Assembly: GCF_000372885.1 (NCBI RefSeq)
Contig: NZ_KB889967.1
Span: 3,795,430 to 3,859,429 of the forward strand
Length of the DNA stretch: 64,000 nucleotides
Direction: 5' to 3'
Source: Methyloversatilis thermotolerans
GTDB lineage: Bacteria; Pseudomonadota; Gammaproteobacteria; Burkholderiales; Rhodocyclaceae
Shown: positions 1-10,341 of the stretch, in pieces
Layout: each line of letters opens with the position of its first letter
Numbering within the stretch: position 1 is the first letter of the stretch
The notes under the pieces: generated by a model
Seen by the model: only the letters and a program-made list of their open reading frames with translations
Told to the model about the DNA's origin: nothing
Database searches by the model: none
Program-made: the position numbers and the translations under genes

Positions 1-2
1 AT

Positions 3-122
3 TCGGCCATTCATCTCGTTGACCCGCTGGGCCAGGTCATGATGCGCTATCCGGAGCAGCCGGATCCCAAGAAGATGATCAAGGACTTCCAGCGCCTGAT
101 GAAATATTCGAGGTTGGGCTGA
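3..122 (+). CDS. C-terminal end of a cytochrome oxidase cluster membrane protein (partial)
   Basis: The reading frame is open from the window edge to TGA at 120-122 and encodes about 39 residues. It ends in a segment containing VDPLG, MMRYP and DPKKMIKD, a tail seen in betaproteobacterial membrane or thioredoxin-like proteins of the cytochrome c oxidase cluster just upstream of COX15. The stop overlaps the next ATG as TGATG, so the two genes are probably translationally coupled. The N-terminus lies outside the window, so the function is inferred from the tail and its neighbours only. Confidence 0.6.
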   Translation, partial: SAIHLVDPLGQVMMRYPEQPDPKKMIKDFQRLMKYSRLG

Positions 123-1138
123 TGATTGCCTATCGACGCCTGCTGCTCGCCACCATTGCGATGACCTTCTGCCTCATCGTACTGGGTGCCTACGTGAGAT
201 TGTCGGATGCCGGACTGGGCTGTCCGGACTGGCCGGGATGCTACGGCCAGGTTTCGGTCATCCACGCGTCCGAACACATATCGGCGGCGCAGGAAGCCAA
301 CCCTCACGGTCCGGTCACCTTTGCCAAGGCGTGGAAGGAAATGATCCACCGCTATTTCGCCGGCGTCGTCGGCCTGTGCATCGTCGGTATCGCGGTGCTG
401 GCGTGGCGCCACCGGCAGGAGCGCGGAAGCTCGCCGCTGCTCGCCACGCTGTTGGTCGGAGTGCTCGTCGTGCAGGCCCTGTTCGGCAAATGGACGGTCA
501 CCATGCTGCTGAAGCCGGCCATCGTGACCGGTCACCTGCTCGGCGGTCTGACCGTGCTGTCCCTGCTCGTATGGCTCTACGCGCGGACTCAGCGTCCGTG
601 GCGACAGGCGGTCAGCCCGGGTCTGAAGCTGGCGGCCGCGGCCGCTTTCCTGGTGCTGGGCATGCAGGTGACCCTGGGCGGCTGGGTCAGTACCAATTAC
701 GCGGCACTCGCCTGTACCGATCTGCCGACCTGTCACGGCGAATGGGTGCCGGACATGGATGTCCGCAACGGTTTTCATGTCGTGCGCGAACTGGGCATGA
801 GCCCGGAAGGCGACACGCTGGACATGACGGCGCTGACTGCCATCCACTGGATGCATCGCGTCGGCGCCGTGATCACGCTCCTCGTGCTCGGATCCTTCGC
901 GGTCGCGCTGATCCGTGCCGGTCAGGCGGGCGCCGGCGGCATGCTGCTCCTGTTGCTGGGCACGCAGATCGCGCTGGGTGCCGCCAATGTATTGCTGAGC
1001 CTGCCGTTGCCGCTGGCGGCGGCTCACAATGGGGGCGCCGCTGCCCTCGTCGTCATGATGGTATTGATCAACTACAAGGCACGCACATCAGCGCAGCCAC
1101 GACTGGCAGGAGTGTTCCATGAAAGCACTGCGGCTTGA
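122..1138 (+). CDS. ctaA: Heme A synthase (COX15/CtaA family)
   Basis: Converts heme O to heme A in the inner membrane for aa3-type cytochrome c oxidase. The 338-residue protein has about eight hydrophobic segments. [12 protein letters not shown] (31-42) and a later CTDLPTC give paired cysteines in two related halves, as in two-domain CtaA/COX15 proteins. Candidate heme-ligand histidines are in MIHRYF (H76), TGHLLG (H138), IHWMHR and AAHNGG. The ATG overlaps the preceding stop, and the 3' end overlaps ctaB by 20 nt. It forms an operon with ctaB and the SCO gene, matching successive steps of oxidase maturation. Confidence 0.95.
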   Translation: MIAYRRLLLATIAMTFCLIVLGAYVRLSDAGLGCPDWPGCYGQVSVIHASEHISAAQEANPHGPVTFAKAWKEMIHRYFAGVVGLCIVGIAVLAWRHRQERGSSPLLATLLVGVLVVQALFGKWTVTMLLKPAIVTGHLLGGLTVLSLLVWLYARTQRPWRQAVSPGLKLAAAAAFLVLGMQVTLGGWVSTNYAALACTDLPTCHGEWVPDMDVRNGFHVVRELGMSPEGDTLDMTALTAIHWMHRVGAVITLLVLGSFAVALIRAGQAGAGGMLLLLLGTQIALGAANVLLSLPLPLAAAHNGGAAALVVMMVLINYKARTSAQPRLAGVFHESTAA

Positions 1139-2018
1139 CGTTCATCCACTTTCGCTCAAGTTCTCGAATTACCTGCAGCTGACCAAGCCGCGGGTCGTGT
1201 CCTTGATCGTGTTCTGTGCGGTCATCGGCATGTTCCTCGCGATTCCTTCCGGCCTGCCGGACATGGCGGTCGTGTGCGCGGCCACTCTCGGCATCGCGCT
1301 GGTGGCGGGCGCTGCCGCCGCGGTGAACTGTCTGGTGGAACAGAAGATCGATGCGCTGATGGCGCGCACCCGCGCGCGTCCGCTGCCGCGTGGCGAAGTG
1401 AATTCGCTGGAGACGCTGCTCCTGTCGGGCGTGGTCGGCGGGGCCGGCCTGTCGCTGCTCTACCACTGGGTGAATCCGCTGACCATGTGGCTCACCCTGG
1501 CGACCTTCATCGGCTATGCCGTCATCTACACCGTGTTCCTGAAGCCCGCGACACCACAGAACATCGTGATCGGCGGCGCATCCGGCGCGATGCCGCCGGT
1601 ACTCGGCTGGGCGGCAGTGACCGGCGAGGTGTCGTCGGATGCGCTGCTGCTTTTCCTCATCATCTTCGCATGGACGCCGCCGCACTTCTGGGCGCTGGCC
1701 CTGTACCGCACCCAGGAATACGCCCGCGCCGGCCTGCCCATGCTGCCGGTCACGCACGGCTCCGAGTACACGCGGCTGCAGGTATTCCTGTACACGCTCA
1801 TCCTGTTCGCGGTCACCCTGCTGCCGTTCGCGTCACGCATGAGCGGCCCGTTCTATCTGCTGTCCGCCGTGCTGCTGTCGGGTACCTTCGTCACTTACGG
1901 CTGGCGGCTCATGCATCATTATTCGGATGCGCTCGCACGCCGTACCTTCCGCTTCTCGCTGTGGCATCTTTCGCTGCTGTTTGCGGCCCTGCTGATCGAT
2001 CACTACCTGCCTTCATGA
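1119..2018 (+). CDS. ctaB: Protoheme IX farnesyltransferase (heme O synthase)
   Basis: A UbiA-superfamily prenyltransferase that adds a farnesyl group to protoheme, the step before COX15. The 299 residues have about nine membrane helices. The Mg-prenyl-diphosphate motif N70-CLVE-QKID78[12 protein letters not shown] is typical of CtaB/CyoE, and the conserved [11 protein letters not shown] is present. A GGAG lies before the ATG inside the end of COX15. The stop overlaps the next ATG (ATGA), so all three cytochrome-oxidase genes are probably co-translated. Confidence 0.96.
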   Translation: MKALRLDVHPLSLKFSNYLQLTKPRVVSLIVFCAVIGMFLAIPSGLPDMAVVCAATLGIALVAGAAAAVNCLVEQKIDALMARTRARPLPRGEVNSLETLLLSGVVGGAGLSLLYHWVNPLTMWLTLATFIGYAVIYTVFLKPATPQNIVIGGASGAMPPVLGWAAVTGEVSSDALLLFLIIFAWTPPHFWALALYRTQEYARAGLPMLPVTHGSEYTRLQVFLYTLILFAVTLLPFASRMSGPFYLLSAVLLSGTFVTYGWRLMHHYSDALARRTFRFSLWHLSLLFAALLIDHYLPS

Positions 2019-2611
2019 AGCGACGTTCCATCCTTGCCGCCCTGTCTGCCGGTGCTGCCCTCGTCCTCCTGTCCGGCTGCAGCCAGGGCGGTCCGACCTT
2101 CCATGGCGTCGATGTCACCGGCGCCGACTACGGAAAGGGCTTCGCGCTGACCGATCACACCGGCGCGCCGCGCACGCTGGCCGATTACCGCGGCAAGGTG
2201 GTCACCCTGTTCTTCGGCTTCACGCATTGCCCGGATGTCTGTCCGACCAGTCTCGCCACCATGCATCAGGCGATGACCCTGCTGGGCCCGGATGCTGAAC
2301 GCGTGCAGGTGCTGTTCGTCACGCTCGATCCGGCGCGCGACACGACGACGCTGCTTGCCGACTATGTTCCGCGCTTCGATCCGTCCTTCGTCGGCCTGCG
2401 CGGCGATGCCGCGACCACTGCGGCGGTGGCCAAGGACTACAAGGTGTTCTTCCAGAAGGTCGAGGGCACGACTCCGGACAGCTATACGCTGGACCACTCG
2501 GCGGGTACCTTTGTGCATGATGCGCAGGGCCGCCTGCGGCTGTTCATACGCCACGGCGAAACGCCTCAGCACATCGCCGACGACCTGAAGGCGCTGCTGG
2601 CGCAGGGGTGA
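2015..2611 (+). CDS. SCO1/SenC family copper chaperone lipoprotein
   Basis: Delivers copper to, or reduces, the CuA site of cytochrome c oxidase subunit II in the periplasm. The 198-residue protein has a lipobox LLSGC (lipidated Cys22) and a thioredoxin fold with the copper motif C72-PDV-C76 and the distal ligand H161 in LDHSAGTF. The ATG was chosen because it overlaps the ctaB stop and gives a complete lipoprotein signal. It is the last gene of the oxidase-assembly operon, facing rpoH across a shared terminator. Confidence 0.94.
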   Translation: MKRRSILAALSAGAALVLLSGCSQGGPTFHGVDVTGADYGKGFALTDHTGAPRTLADYRGKVVTLFFGFTHCPDVCPTSLATMHQAMTLLGPDAERVQVLFVTLDPARDTTTLLADYVPRFDPSFVGLRGDAATTAAVAKDYKVFFQKVEGTTPDSYTLDHSAGTFVHDAQGRLRLFIRHGETPQHIADDLKALLAQG

Positions 2612-2638
2612 TCCAGGGGCCGGATCAGGTGGGAGCGG

Positions 2639-2674
2639 CAACAAAAAAGCGACCCGGAGGTCGCTTTTTTGTTG
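2639..2674. terminator. Bidirectional rho-independent terminator
   Basis: A perfect 16-bp stem pairs CAACAAAAAAGCGACC with GGTCGCTTTTTTGTTG around a CGGA loop. It has an A-run on one side and a T-run on the other, so it can stop transcription from both the SCO gene and rpoH, which converge here. Confidence 0.9.
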
Positions 2675-2686
2675 TCCGGCGTCAGC

Positions 2687-3574
<888 letters not shown>

Positions 3575-3601
3575 GATTCATTCCTCCCTTGAGGGGCAAG
3601 A

Positions 3602-3628
3602 TTAGCACTCTGCGGGTTTGAGTGCTAA
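3602..3628 (-). promoter_or_regulatory. CIRCE operator (HrcA site) in the rpoH leader
   Basis: TTAGCACTC, 9 nt, then GAGTGCTAA is an exact copy of the CIRCE half-sites and spacing. HrcA, the groESL/dnaK repressor, binds CIRCE. Here it lies between the likely rpoH promoter and the rpoH start, 28-54 nt upstream of the ATG. The gene to the right runs away from it, but its candidate promoter lies further right, so rpoH is the likely target. Confidence 0.93.
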
Positions 3629-3682
3629 TGGTCCTGTGGGTTCATTGCGTTGCAAGTTGTAATGCCAACCTGTCCACGGGGT

Positions 3683-3712
3683 TTGGGTTCCGGCTCTTGC
3701 GCACGGTAAAAT
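3683..3712 (+). promoter_or_regulatory. Candidate sigma70 promoter for the 3739 gene and miaB operon
   Basis: TTGGGT (3683-3688), an 18-bp spacer, then TAAAAT (3707-3712). The start codon follows at 3739. The -10 is good and the -35 moderate. This would drive the long co-directional run from 3739 onward. Confidence 0.45.
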
Positions 3713-3738
3713 CGGGCAAGCCCCCACGAAACGAGCCG

Positions 3739-4053
3739 ATGCGCCCGATCTGCCGCCTGTCCATGTTGCTGATGTGCCTGCCGGCGCTGGCCAGCGCCCA
3801 GTTGCGGACCATTCCCGGGGACGCGATCAAGGCGACCATGAAGCCACCGGCCGACGGTTACGCCGAAGTGGGCAAATACACGTTCAAGCTGGCACCCGGT
3901 TTGCAGATACGATCCACCGACAACCGCATCGTGCTGCCCATGATGATGGTCAGCGAACAGGTCGTGCGCTACAAGCTGGACGCCCATGGCGATCTGTTCC
4001 GCGTGTGGGTCCTGACCGAGGAAGAAGCCGAGCAGGCGGCGCCCAAACAATGA
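3739..4053 (+). CDS. Small exported protein of unknown function
   Basis: A 104-residue protein with a cleavable signal peptide (hydrophobic [12 protein letters not shown], predicted cut after ASA). The mature part of about 83 residues contains [17 protein letters not shown] and ends in an acidic stretch EEEAEQ. No catalytic motif is visible. The longer frame from 3622 was rejected because the 3739 start places a signal peptide at the N-terminus and lies after the candidate promoter. It is 13 nt ahead of miaB and probably co-transcribed. I do not recognise a named family; similar short periplasmic proteins occur in related betaproteobacteria. Confidence 0.7.
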   Translation: MRPICRLSMLLMCLPALASAQLRTIPGDAIKATMKPPADGYAEVGKYTFKLAPGLQIRSTDNRIVLPMMMVSEQVVRYKLDAHGDLFRVWVLTEEEAEQAAPKQ

Positions 4054-4066
4054 AGCCCGTTTTCCC

Positions 4067-5416
4067 ATGACACGCAAGATTTACATCAAGACCTTCGGCT
4101 GCCAGATGAACGAGTACGATTCGGACAAGATGGCCGACGTGCTGGGGGCCACGGAGGGCCTGCAGAAGACGGACCGGCCGGAAGAGGCCGACGTCATCCT
4201 GTTCAACACCTGTTCTGTGCGCGAAAAGGCGCAGGAGAAGGTGTTCCACGATCTCGGACGGGTGAAGCACCTGAAACGCGAAAACCCGAACCTCATCATC
4301 GGTGTCGGCGGCTGCGTCGCCAGTCAGGAGGGTGCGGCCATCGTCGAGCGTGCGCCCTATGTCGACCTGGTGTTCGGTCCGCAGACGCTGCACCGGCTGC
4401 CCGACCTGATATCCCGGCGGCGCGAGAGCGGTCGCCCCCAGGTCGATATCAGTTTTCCGGAAATCGAGAAATTCGATCATCTGCCGCCGGCGCGGGTCGA
4501 GGGGGCGACCGCCTTCGTATCCATCATGGAAGGCTGCTCCAAGTACTGCACCTTCTGCGTCGTGCCCTACACCCGCGGTGAGGAGGTATCGCGTCCGCTC
4601 GAGGACATCCTGACCGAGATTGCCATGCTCACTGGCCAGGGCGTCAAGGAGGTCACGCTGCTGGGCCAGAACGTGAATGCCTGGCGTGCGCCGATCTCGC
4701 GCGATTCCGATGCGGTCGGCGATTTCGCCTTCCTGCTCGAGTGCGTGCACGATCTGCCCGGCATCGAGCGCATCCGCTACACCACCTCCCATCCGCGCGA
4801 AATGACGCAGCGCCTGTTCGATGCCTACGCCCGGCTGCCCAAGCTGGTGTCGCAGTTGCACCTGCCGGTGCAGTCCGGATCGGATCGCGTGCTGGCGGCG
4901 ATGAAGCGCGGTTACACCGCGCTCGAATACAAGGCGGTGGTGCGCAAGCTGCGCGCGGCGCGGCCCGAGCTGTCGCTCACGTCGGATTTCATCGTCGGCT
5001 TTCCGGGCGAGACCGAGGAGGATTTCGACAAGACCATGAAGCTGATCGACGATGTGGGCTTCGACGGCAGTTTCAGCTTCGTCTATAGTGCGCGACCCGG
5101 GACGCCGGCAGCCGACATGGTCGATGACACACCGCAGGACGTGAAGCTGGCGCGCCTGGCGCGTCTGCAGAAGCGCATCGACGAACAGGCGCAGGCAGTG
5201 AGCCGTTCGATGGTGGGCAGTGTGCAGCGCATTCTCGTGGAAGGCGCTGCGCGCAAGGACGCCAGCGAACTGGCGGGCCGAACCGACAACAATCGCGTGG
5301 TCAATTTCCCCGGCCCGGCCCGTCTGATCGGTCAATTCATCAACGTCCGCATCACCGGCGCGCTGCCGCACAGCCTGCGCGGCGAGGTGGTCACGCGCGA
5401 GGCGGTCAGCGCTTGA
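4067..5416 (+). CDS. miaB: tRNA-2-methylthio-N6-dimethylallyladenosine synthase MiaB
   Basis: A radical-SAM methylthiotransferase that adds a methylthio group to i6A37 of tRNAs reading UNN codons. In 449 residues it has the N-terminal UPF0004 domain with C12, C49 and C83 for one iron-sulfur cluster, the radical-SAM motif C157-SKY-C161-TF-C164 for the other, and a C-terminal TRAM domain (from about residue 380). [10 protein letters not shown] at the N-terminus is characteristic of MiaB. Its stop overlaps the TTG start of phoH, giving the common miaB-phoH-ybeY order. Confidence 0.97.
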   Translation: MTRKIYIKTFGCQMNEYDSDKMADVLGATEGLQKTDRPEEADVILFNTCSVREKAQEKVFHDLGRVKHLKRENPNLIIGVGGCVASQEGAAIVERAPYVDLVFGPQTLHRLPDLISRRRESGRPQVDISFPEIEKFDHLPPARVEGATAFVSIMEGCSKYCTFCVVPYTRGEEVSRPLEDILTEIAMLTGQGVKEVTLLGQNVNAWRAPISRDSDAVGDFAFLLECVHDLPGIERIRYTTSHPREMTQRLFDAYARLPKLVSQLHLPVQSGSDRVLAAMKRGYTALEYKAVVRKLRAARPELSLTSDFIVGFPGETEEDFDKTMKLIDDVGFDGSFSFVYSARPGTPAADMVDDTPQDVKLARLARLQKRIDEQAQAVSRSMVGSVQRILVEGAARKDASELAGRTDNNRVVNFPGPARLIGQFINVRITGALPHSLRGEVVTREAVSA

Positions 5417-6399
5417 AGACGCGGCCGCTCGAACTGGTGCTGGAGCCGCTGGACAATACCCGGCTGGCGAATCTGTGCGGCGTGCTCGACGAGAACCTGC
5501 GCCAGCTGGAGACCGCGTACGACGTGGCGATTGCCCGTCGCGGCGAACATTTCCGGGTGAGTGGCGAACCGGGTCAGTCGCAGCGCGCGGCGCTGGCGCT
5601 GCGCCACTTCTACAGCGTGGCGGATGAACACCTGAGCGTCGATGCGATACAGCTCGGTCTGGTGGAACTGTCGAACCGCCAGGCGTCGGAGGACGCTGCG
5701 GCGCCGGTACTGCACACGCGTCGTGCCAATCTGCATGGCCGTACGCCGCGGCAAACCCAGTACCTGAAACAGATCCAGGAGCACGACATCACTTTCGGCA
5801 TCGGTCCGGCCGGTACCGGCAAGACCTATCTGGCGGTGGCCAGCGCGGTCGACGCGCTGGAGCGGGAAACGGTGGCGCGCATCGTGCTCACCCGACCGGC
5901 GGTCGAGGCGGGTGAGCGGCTCGGTTTCCTGCCGGGCGATCTGGCACAGAAGGTCGATCCTTATCTGCGGCCTCTGTATGACGCGCTGTACGACCTCATG
6001 GGATTCGAACGCGTGGCACGCGCCTTCGAGCGGCAGGTGATCGAGATCGCGCCGCTGGCCTATATGCGTGGCCGTACGCTGAACAACGCCTTCATCATCC
6101 TGGACGAAGCGCAGAACACCACGCCGGAACAGATGAAGATGTTCCTGACCCGCATGGGCATCGGTTCGAAAGCCGTCATTACCGGTGATCTCACGCAGAT
6201 CGATCTGCCGCGTGGTCACAAGAGCGGTCTGGCGGAGGCGCGCAAGGTGCTGGCCGATGTGCGCGGCATTGCAGTGACCGAGTTCCTGGCCGAGGACGTG
6301 GTGCGCCATCCTCTGGTGGCACGCATCGTGTCCGCATACGAGCGTTTCGAAGCGCAGCGCGAGGCGGAGGAGGCCATGCGCAAGGGGCCGCGCGGCTGA
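5413..6399 (+). CDS. ybeZ: PhoH-family ATPase (YbeZ-like)
   Basis: A P-loop ATPase thought to work with the neighbouring YbeY in RNA processing. The 328 residues include a small N-terminal KH-like region (1-95), Walker A GPAGTGKT at 131-138 and Walker [10 protein letters not shown] near 230. The start is an uncommon TTG at 5413 overlapping the miaB TGA; no ATG gives a full N-terminal domain, and the upstream GAGG is only a weak ribosome site. It is 1 nt from ybeY. Confidence 0.93.
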   Translation: MKTRPLELVLEPLDNTRLANLCGVLDENLRQLETAYDVAIARRGEHFRVSGEPGQSQRAALALRHFYSVADEHLSVDAIQLGLVELSNRQASEDAAAPVLHTRRANLHGRTPRQTQYLKQIQEHDITFGIGPAGTGKTYLAVASAVDALERETVARIVLTRPAVEAGERLGFLPGDLAQKVDPYLRPLYDALYDLMGFERVARAFERQVIEIAPLAYMRGRTLNNAFIILDEAQNTTPEQMKMFLTRMGIGSKAVITGDLTQIDLPRGHKSGLAEARKVLADVRGIAVTEFLAEDVVRHPLVARIVSAYERFEAQREAEEAMRKGPRG

Positions 6400-6400
6400 C

Positions 6401-6874
6401 ATGCGGCTCAATCTGTCGGTGCAGTACGCAACCGCCCGCGACGCCTGTCCGCCGCGCGAGGATGTGAAACGCTGGGTGCGCGCGGCACTCGATCCGGATG
6501 TGATCGGGCGTGCCGACGTTACGGTGCGCTTCGTCGATGCGGAGGAAGGGCGCGCGCTCAATCTTGAGTACCGTGGCCGCGACTACGCGACCAATGTGCT
6601 GTCCTTCCCGTACCAACAGGGGGAGCACCTCGCGGGCGACCTCGTGGTGTGCCAGCCGGTGCTCGAGCGCGAGGCCGCTGAGCAGGGAAAGGCTCTTGCC
6701 GATCACGCCGCCCATCTCATCGTGCACGGTACCTTGCACCTGCAGGGCTGGGATCACGAAACGTCCGACCAGGACGCCGATGCGATGGAGGACGAGGAAA
6801 GGCATATCCTCGGTGGTCTCGGCATTGCCGATCCCTATGCTGCGGATCGCTCGTGCAGTCCCGCCGGCGGGTGA
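6401..6874 (+). CDS. ybeY: Endoribonuclease YbeY
   Basis: A zinc-dependent RNase for 16S rRNA 3'-end maturation and ribosome quality control. The 157-residue protein carries the family signature H109-GTL-H113-LQGWD-H119, the three zinc ligands, and TNVLSFP at 64-70. The start is immediately after the phoH stop. The C-terminal tail ([13 protein letters not shown]) is unremarkable. Confidence 0.96.
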   Translation: MRLNLSVQYATARDACPPREDVKRWVRAALDPDVIGRADVTVRFVDAEEGRALNLEYRGRDYATNVLSFPYQQGEHLAGDLVVCQPVLEREAAEQGKALADHAAHLIVHGTLHLQGWDHETSDQDADAMEDEERHILGGLGIADPYAADRSCSPAGG

Positions 6875-6982
6875 ATGCAGAGGGCCGTGGCGACGGGTCA
6901 TCAGGGAAATTACGGATGACCGACTCGAAAACGACACGCTGGCCGGGTTACACTGGGCCGGTGTTCGTTACCGTTGTCCCGC

Positions 6983-7840
6983 ATGGACAGTAGTTCCTCA
7001 ACTTCGCAGCGCCCGGGCTTTCTCGAGCGGCTGTCGCATCTGCTGATGCGCGAGCCGGAAGATCGAGAGCAATTGCTGGTGCTGCTGCACTCCGCATTCG
7101 AACGCAATCTGCTGGATGCCGATGCCCTCTCCATCATTGAGGGCGCATTGCAGGTATCCGACATGCCGGTGCGCGAAGTCATGATTCCGCGCGCACAGAT
7201 GGACGTGATCGACATCGACGATCCGCTGGACAGGATTGTCGACATCGCGTTGCGTACCGCGCATTCGCGCTTCCCGGTCATCGGCGAGAACCGTGACGAC
7301 GTGATCGGCGTACTGCTGGCCAAGGATCTGCTGCGGCTCATGTCGGGCGGCGACGACAGCCTGCGCGACATGCTGCGCCCGGCCATCTTCATTCCCGAAT
7401 CGAAGCGCCTGAACGTGCTGTTGCGTGAATTCCGCGCCAGCCGCAACCACATGGCGATCGTGGTCGATGAATACGGTGGTGTGGCCGGACTGGTCACCAT
7501 CGAAGACGTGCTTGAGCAGATCGTCGGTGACATCGAGGACGAGTACGACTTCGACGAATCGGCCGACAACATACGTGTGGATCAGGCCGGTCGCTATCGA
7601 GTCAAGGCGGGAACCGAAATCGAGGCCTTCAACGAGGTGTTCGGTACCGGGTTTGACGATGACGCCTTCGACACGGTGGGCGGTCTGGTGATCCATCAGC
7701 TCGGCCGCCTGCCCAAGCGTGGAGAGGTGGTGCAGATCGATGCATTGCGCTTCACCGTGTTGCGCGCAGACAGCCGGCGTGTTCACACGCTGATGGTCGA
7801 CCGTCTTCCGACGCCCGCCATTTCCGCCTCTCACGAATGA
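6983..7840 (+). CDS. corC: CorC/HlyC-family CBS-domain protein
   Basis: Family known for Mg/Co efflux or ion homeostasis. In 285 residues it has a short N-terminal segment, two CBS motifs (about 65-180; VREVMIPRAQMDVI, MAIVVDEYGGVAGLVTIEDVLEQIVGDI) and a C-terminal CorC_HlyC domain (about 195-280). There is no membrane domain, as in the short CorC class. The ATG at 6983 was preferred over a TTG 9 nt upstream. A 108-bp gap precedes it, so it may have its own promoter. The stop overlaps lnt (ATGA). Confidence 0.93.
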   Translation: MDSSSSTSQRPGFLERLSHLLMREPEDREQLLVLLHSAFERNLLDADALSIIEGALQVSDMPVREVMIPRAQMDVIDIDDPLDRIVDIALRTAHSRFPVIGENRDDVIGVLLAKDLLRLMSGGDDSLRDMLRPAIFIPESKRLNVLLREFRASRNHMAIVVDEYGGVAGLVTIEDVLEQIVGDIEDEYDFDESADNIRVDQAGRYRVKAGTEIEAFNEVFGTGFDDDAFDTVGGLVIHQLGRLPKRGEVVQIDALRFTVLRADSRRVHTLMVDRLPTPAISASHE

Positions 7841-9297
7841 GGCGGTCCGTCCGTGCAGTGCTGGCACTTGTTGCCGGCGCGCTGGCTGTCGGCGGATTTG
7901 CGCCCTTCGGCTTGTTCGTGCTGCCTCTGCTGGCGCTGGCGGCGCTGCTGTGGCTGCTTGAGGCGCAGACGCCCCGGTCCGCCGCGCTCATCGGTTTCGC
8001 CTTCGGGCTGGGCGGTTTCCTCGCCGGCGTGTCCTGGGTCAATGTGAGCCTCAGTCAGTTCGGCGGCATGCCGCTGCCGCTGTCGCTGCTTGCCACCGTG
8101 CTGTTCTGCGCCTACCTGGCCCTGTTTCCGGCCGCGGTGTGCGCGGCGCAGCGGATGCTGCGTCCGTCGGCCCTGCTGTCGCCCTGGCTGTTCGCGGCGC
8201 TGTGGGTGGGCGGCGAATGGTTGCGCGGCACCGTGTTCACCGGTTTTCCATGGCTGGCGAGTGGCTATGCGCACACGCCTCCCAGCCCGCTCGCCGGATA
8301 TGTGCCGGTATTCGGTGTGCATGGGGCGGGTTTCGCCGCCGCCGCGATGGCGGGATTGCTCGTGGTCGCGCTGCAAAGACGCATCGCCGCGCGCTCTGCC
8401 ATGCTGTGGGCTGGCGCGCTGCTGCTGACGGGAGTGCTGCTGTCCCGAGTGGGCTGGACCGAGGCGAGCGGACGCGCGCTTACGGTGAGCCTGCTGCAGG
8501 GGAATATCGAACAGAGCATGAAATGGGCGCCGGAGCGTCTGCCGGATTCCATGAGTGCCTATCTCGAGCTGGCACGGGCCTGGCCTGCCGATCTCGTGGT
8601 GCTGCCGGAAACCGCGATTCCGCTGCCCTATCATGAGATCGACGCCGGCTGGCTCGCGGCCCTGCGCGCGACCGGTCGCGATGTGCTGATGGGCGCGGTG
8701 ACGGTGGGTGAGGTGGATGGCCGGCCGCGCTACTTCAACAGCGCGCTGGCCGTCGGCGACGATGGCAAGCGCTACAGCAAGGCGCATCTGGTGCCCTTCG
8801 GCGAATTCACGCCACCGCTGTTCGCATGGACGCTGCAGATACTGTCCATTCCGATGTCCGACTTCGGGCGCGGTGCCGCGGTGCAGCCACCGCTCGAACT
8901 GGCGGGCGAACGGGTGGCGGTGAACATCTGTTACGAGGACGTGTTCGGTGAGGAACTGATCGCCGCCGCACGCGATGCCACATTGCTCGTGAACGTGTCC
9001 AATACCGCGTGGTTCGGTGAATCCTGGGCCCAGCCGCAACACCTTCAGATCGCGCAGATGCGCGCGCTGGAACTGGGGCGTCCGATGCTGCGCGCCACCA
9101 ATACCGGCATGACGGCGGCAATCCAGCCGGACGGCCGCGTGAGCGCAGTGCTGCCACCGTTCATGCGGGCGGCGCTGCGCGTGAGCGTGCAGGGCCATAC
9201 CGGCCGCACACCCTTCATGCGCTGGGGCAATGCGCCGGTGCTGCTGCTCGCGCTGCTCGTTGTCATCGCTGCCGCGGTGCAGCGCAAAAGGAACTGA
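7837..9297 (+). CDS. lnt: Apolipoprotein N-acyltransferase Lnt
   Basis: Adds the third acyl chain to the N-terminal cysteine of lipoproteins in the inner membrane. The 486 residues have about six N-terminal membrane helices (1-200) and a nitrilase-fold domain (about 205-460) carrying the Glu-Lys-Cys triad: E in LPETAIPLP, K in YSKAHLVPFGE and C in NICYEDVFGE. A final membrane segment (VLLLALLVVIAAAV) closes it. The corC-lnt pairing is a common proteobacterial arrangement. Confidence 0.97.
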   Translation: MRRSVRAVLALVAGALAVGGFAPFGLFVLPLLALAALLWLLEAQTPRSAALIGFAFGLGGFLAGVSWVNVSLSQFGGMPLPLSLLATVLFCAYLALFPAAVCAAQRMLRPSALLSPWLFAALWVGGEWLRGTVFTGFPWLASGYAHTPPSPLAGYVPVFGVHGAGFAAAAMAGLLVVALQRRIAARSAMLWAGALLLTGVLLSRVGWTEASGRALTVSLLQGNIEQSMKWAPERLPDSMSAYLELARAWPADLVVLPETAIPLPYHEIDAGWLAALRATGRDVLMGAVTVGEVDGRPRYFNSALAVGDDGKRYSKAHLVPFGEFTPPLFAWTLQILSIPMSDFGRGAAVQPPLELAGERVAVNICYEDVFGEELIAAARDATLLVNVSNTAWFGESWAQPQHLQIAQMRALELGRPMLRATNTGMTAAIQPDGRVSAVLPPFMRAALRVSVQGHTGRTPFMRWGNAPVLLLALLVVIAAAVQRKRN

Positions 9298-9335
9298 GCC
9301 GGTAAAATCGCGCCTTTCCTTCACGGTCAGGCTCC

Positions 9336-10286
9336 ATGTCCGCTGCACCCACATTCCAGGAAGTGCTGCTGCGTCTGTCCCGATTCTGGGGCGAACAGAA
9401 CTGCGCGCTGCTGCAACCGTACGACATCGAGGTCGGCGCCGGTACCTTCCATACCGCCACCTTCCTGCGCGCCATCGGACCCGAGCCCTGGCGTGCCGCC
9501 TATGTCCAGCCTTCGCGCCGTCCGAAGGATGGCCGCTATGGCGAGAACCCGAACCGGCTGCAGCACTATTACCAGTTCCAGGTCGCGCTCAAGCCGTCGC
9601 CGCCCAATATCCAGGAGCTGTACATAGATAGTCTCCGTGCACTCGGTCTTGACCCGACCCGGCACGACATCCGTTTCGTCGAGGACGACTGGGAATCGCC
9701 CACGCTGGGTGCCTGGGGCCTGGGCTGGGAAGTGTGGCTGGATGGCATGGAAGTGACGCAGTTCACCTACTTCCAGGAAGTGGGTTCCATCCCGTGCAAG
9801 CCGGTGCTCGGCGAAATCACCTACGGTGCGGAGCGGCTGGCGATGTATCTGCAGGGCGTCGAGAACGTGTATGACCTGGTGTGGGCGCCCGGCATCAGCT
9901 ATGGCGACGTGTATCACCAGAACGAGGTCGAGCAGTCGACCTACAACTTCGAACATTCCAATGTCGACTGGCTGTTCCGCCAGTTCGGCGATTACGAATC
10001 GGAAGCGAAGCGCCTGATAGCGGCCGGGCTGCCTCTGCCGGGCTATGAAATGGTGATGAAGGCGTCGCACAGCTTCAACCTGCTGGATGCGCGTGGCGCC
10101 ATTTCGGTTACCGAGCGCGCCGCCTACATCGGTCGCGTCCGCGCGCTGGCACGCCTGGTGGCTCAGGCCTACCACGCTTCGCGCGAGGCGCGCGGCTTTC
10201 CGATGGCGGACCTCGGCGATCCGCGCCTGCGTGCGCTGCTCGGCGAAGAGGAATGCCTGCGGATCGAAGCGCTGCGCGCAGCCTGA
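9336..10286 (+). CDS. glyQ: Glycyl-tRNA synthetase alpha subunit
   Basis: Catalytic alpha subunit of the bacterial (alpha-beta)2 glycyl-tRNA synthetase. The 316 residues show [17 protein letters not shown] near the N-terminus, [21 protein letters not shown], and the class II core ([14 protein letters not shown]). A TAAAAT at 9303-9308 is a possible -10, so glyQ may start a transcript separate from lnt. The beta gene follows 55 nt later. Confidence 0.97.
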   Translation: MSAAPTFQEVLLRLSRFWGEQNCALLQPYDIEVGAGTFHTATFLRAIGPEPWRAAYVQPSRRPKDGRYGENPNRLQHYYQFQVALKPSPPNIQELYIDSLRALGLDPTRHDIRFVEDDWESPTLGAWGLGWEVWLDGMEVTQFTYFQEVGSIPCKPVLGEITYGAERLAMYLQGVENVYDLVWAPGISYGDVYHQNEVEQSTYNFEHSNVDWLFRQFGDYESEAKRLIAAGLPLPGYEMVMKASHSFNLLDARGAISVTERAAYIGRVRALARLVAQAYHASREARGFPMADLGDPRLRALLGEEECLRIEALRAA

Positions 10287-10341
10287 TCCATTTTTTGCCC
10301 GAATGTCTTTCGGTCGCGCAAGCGGCCGGTCTGGAAAAGCT

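Noticed and set aside
47-1027. A 326-codon minus-strand frame over COX15
   Set aside because: COX15 is fully supported on the plus strand; this frame is a shadow.
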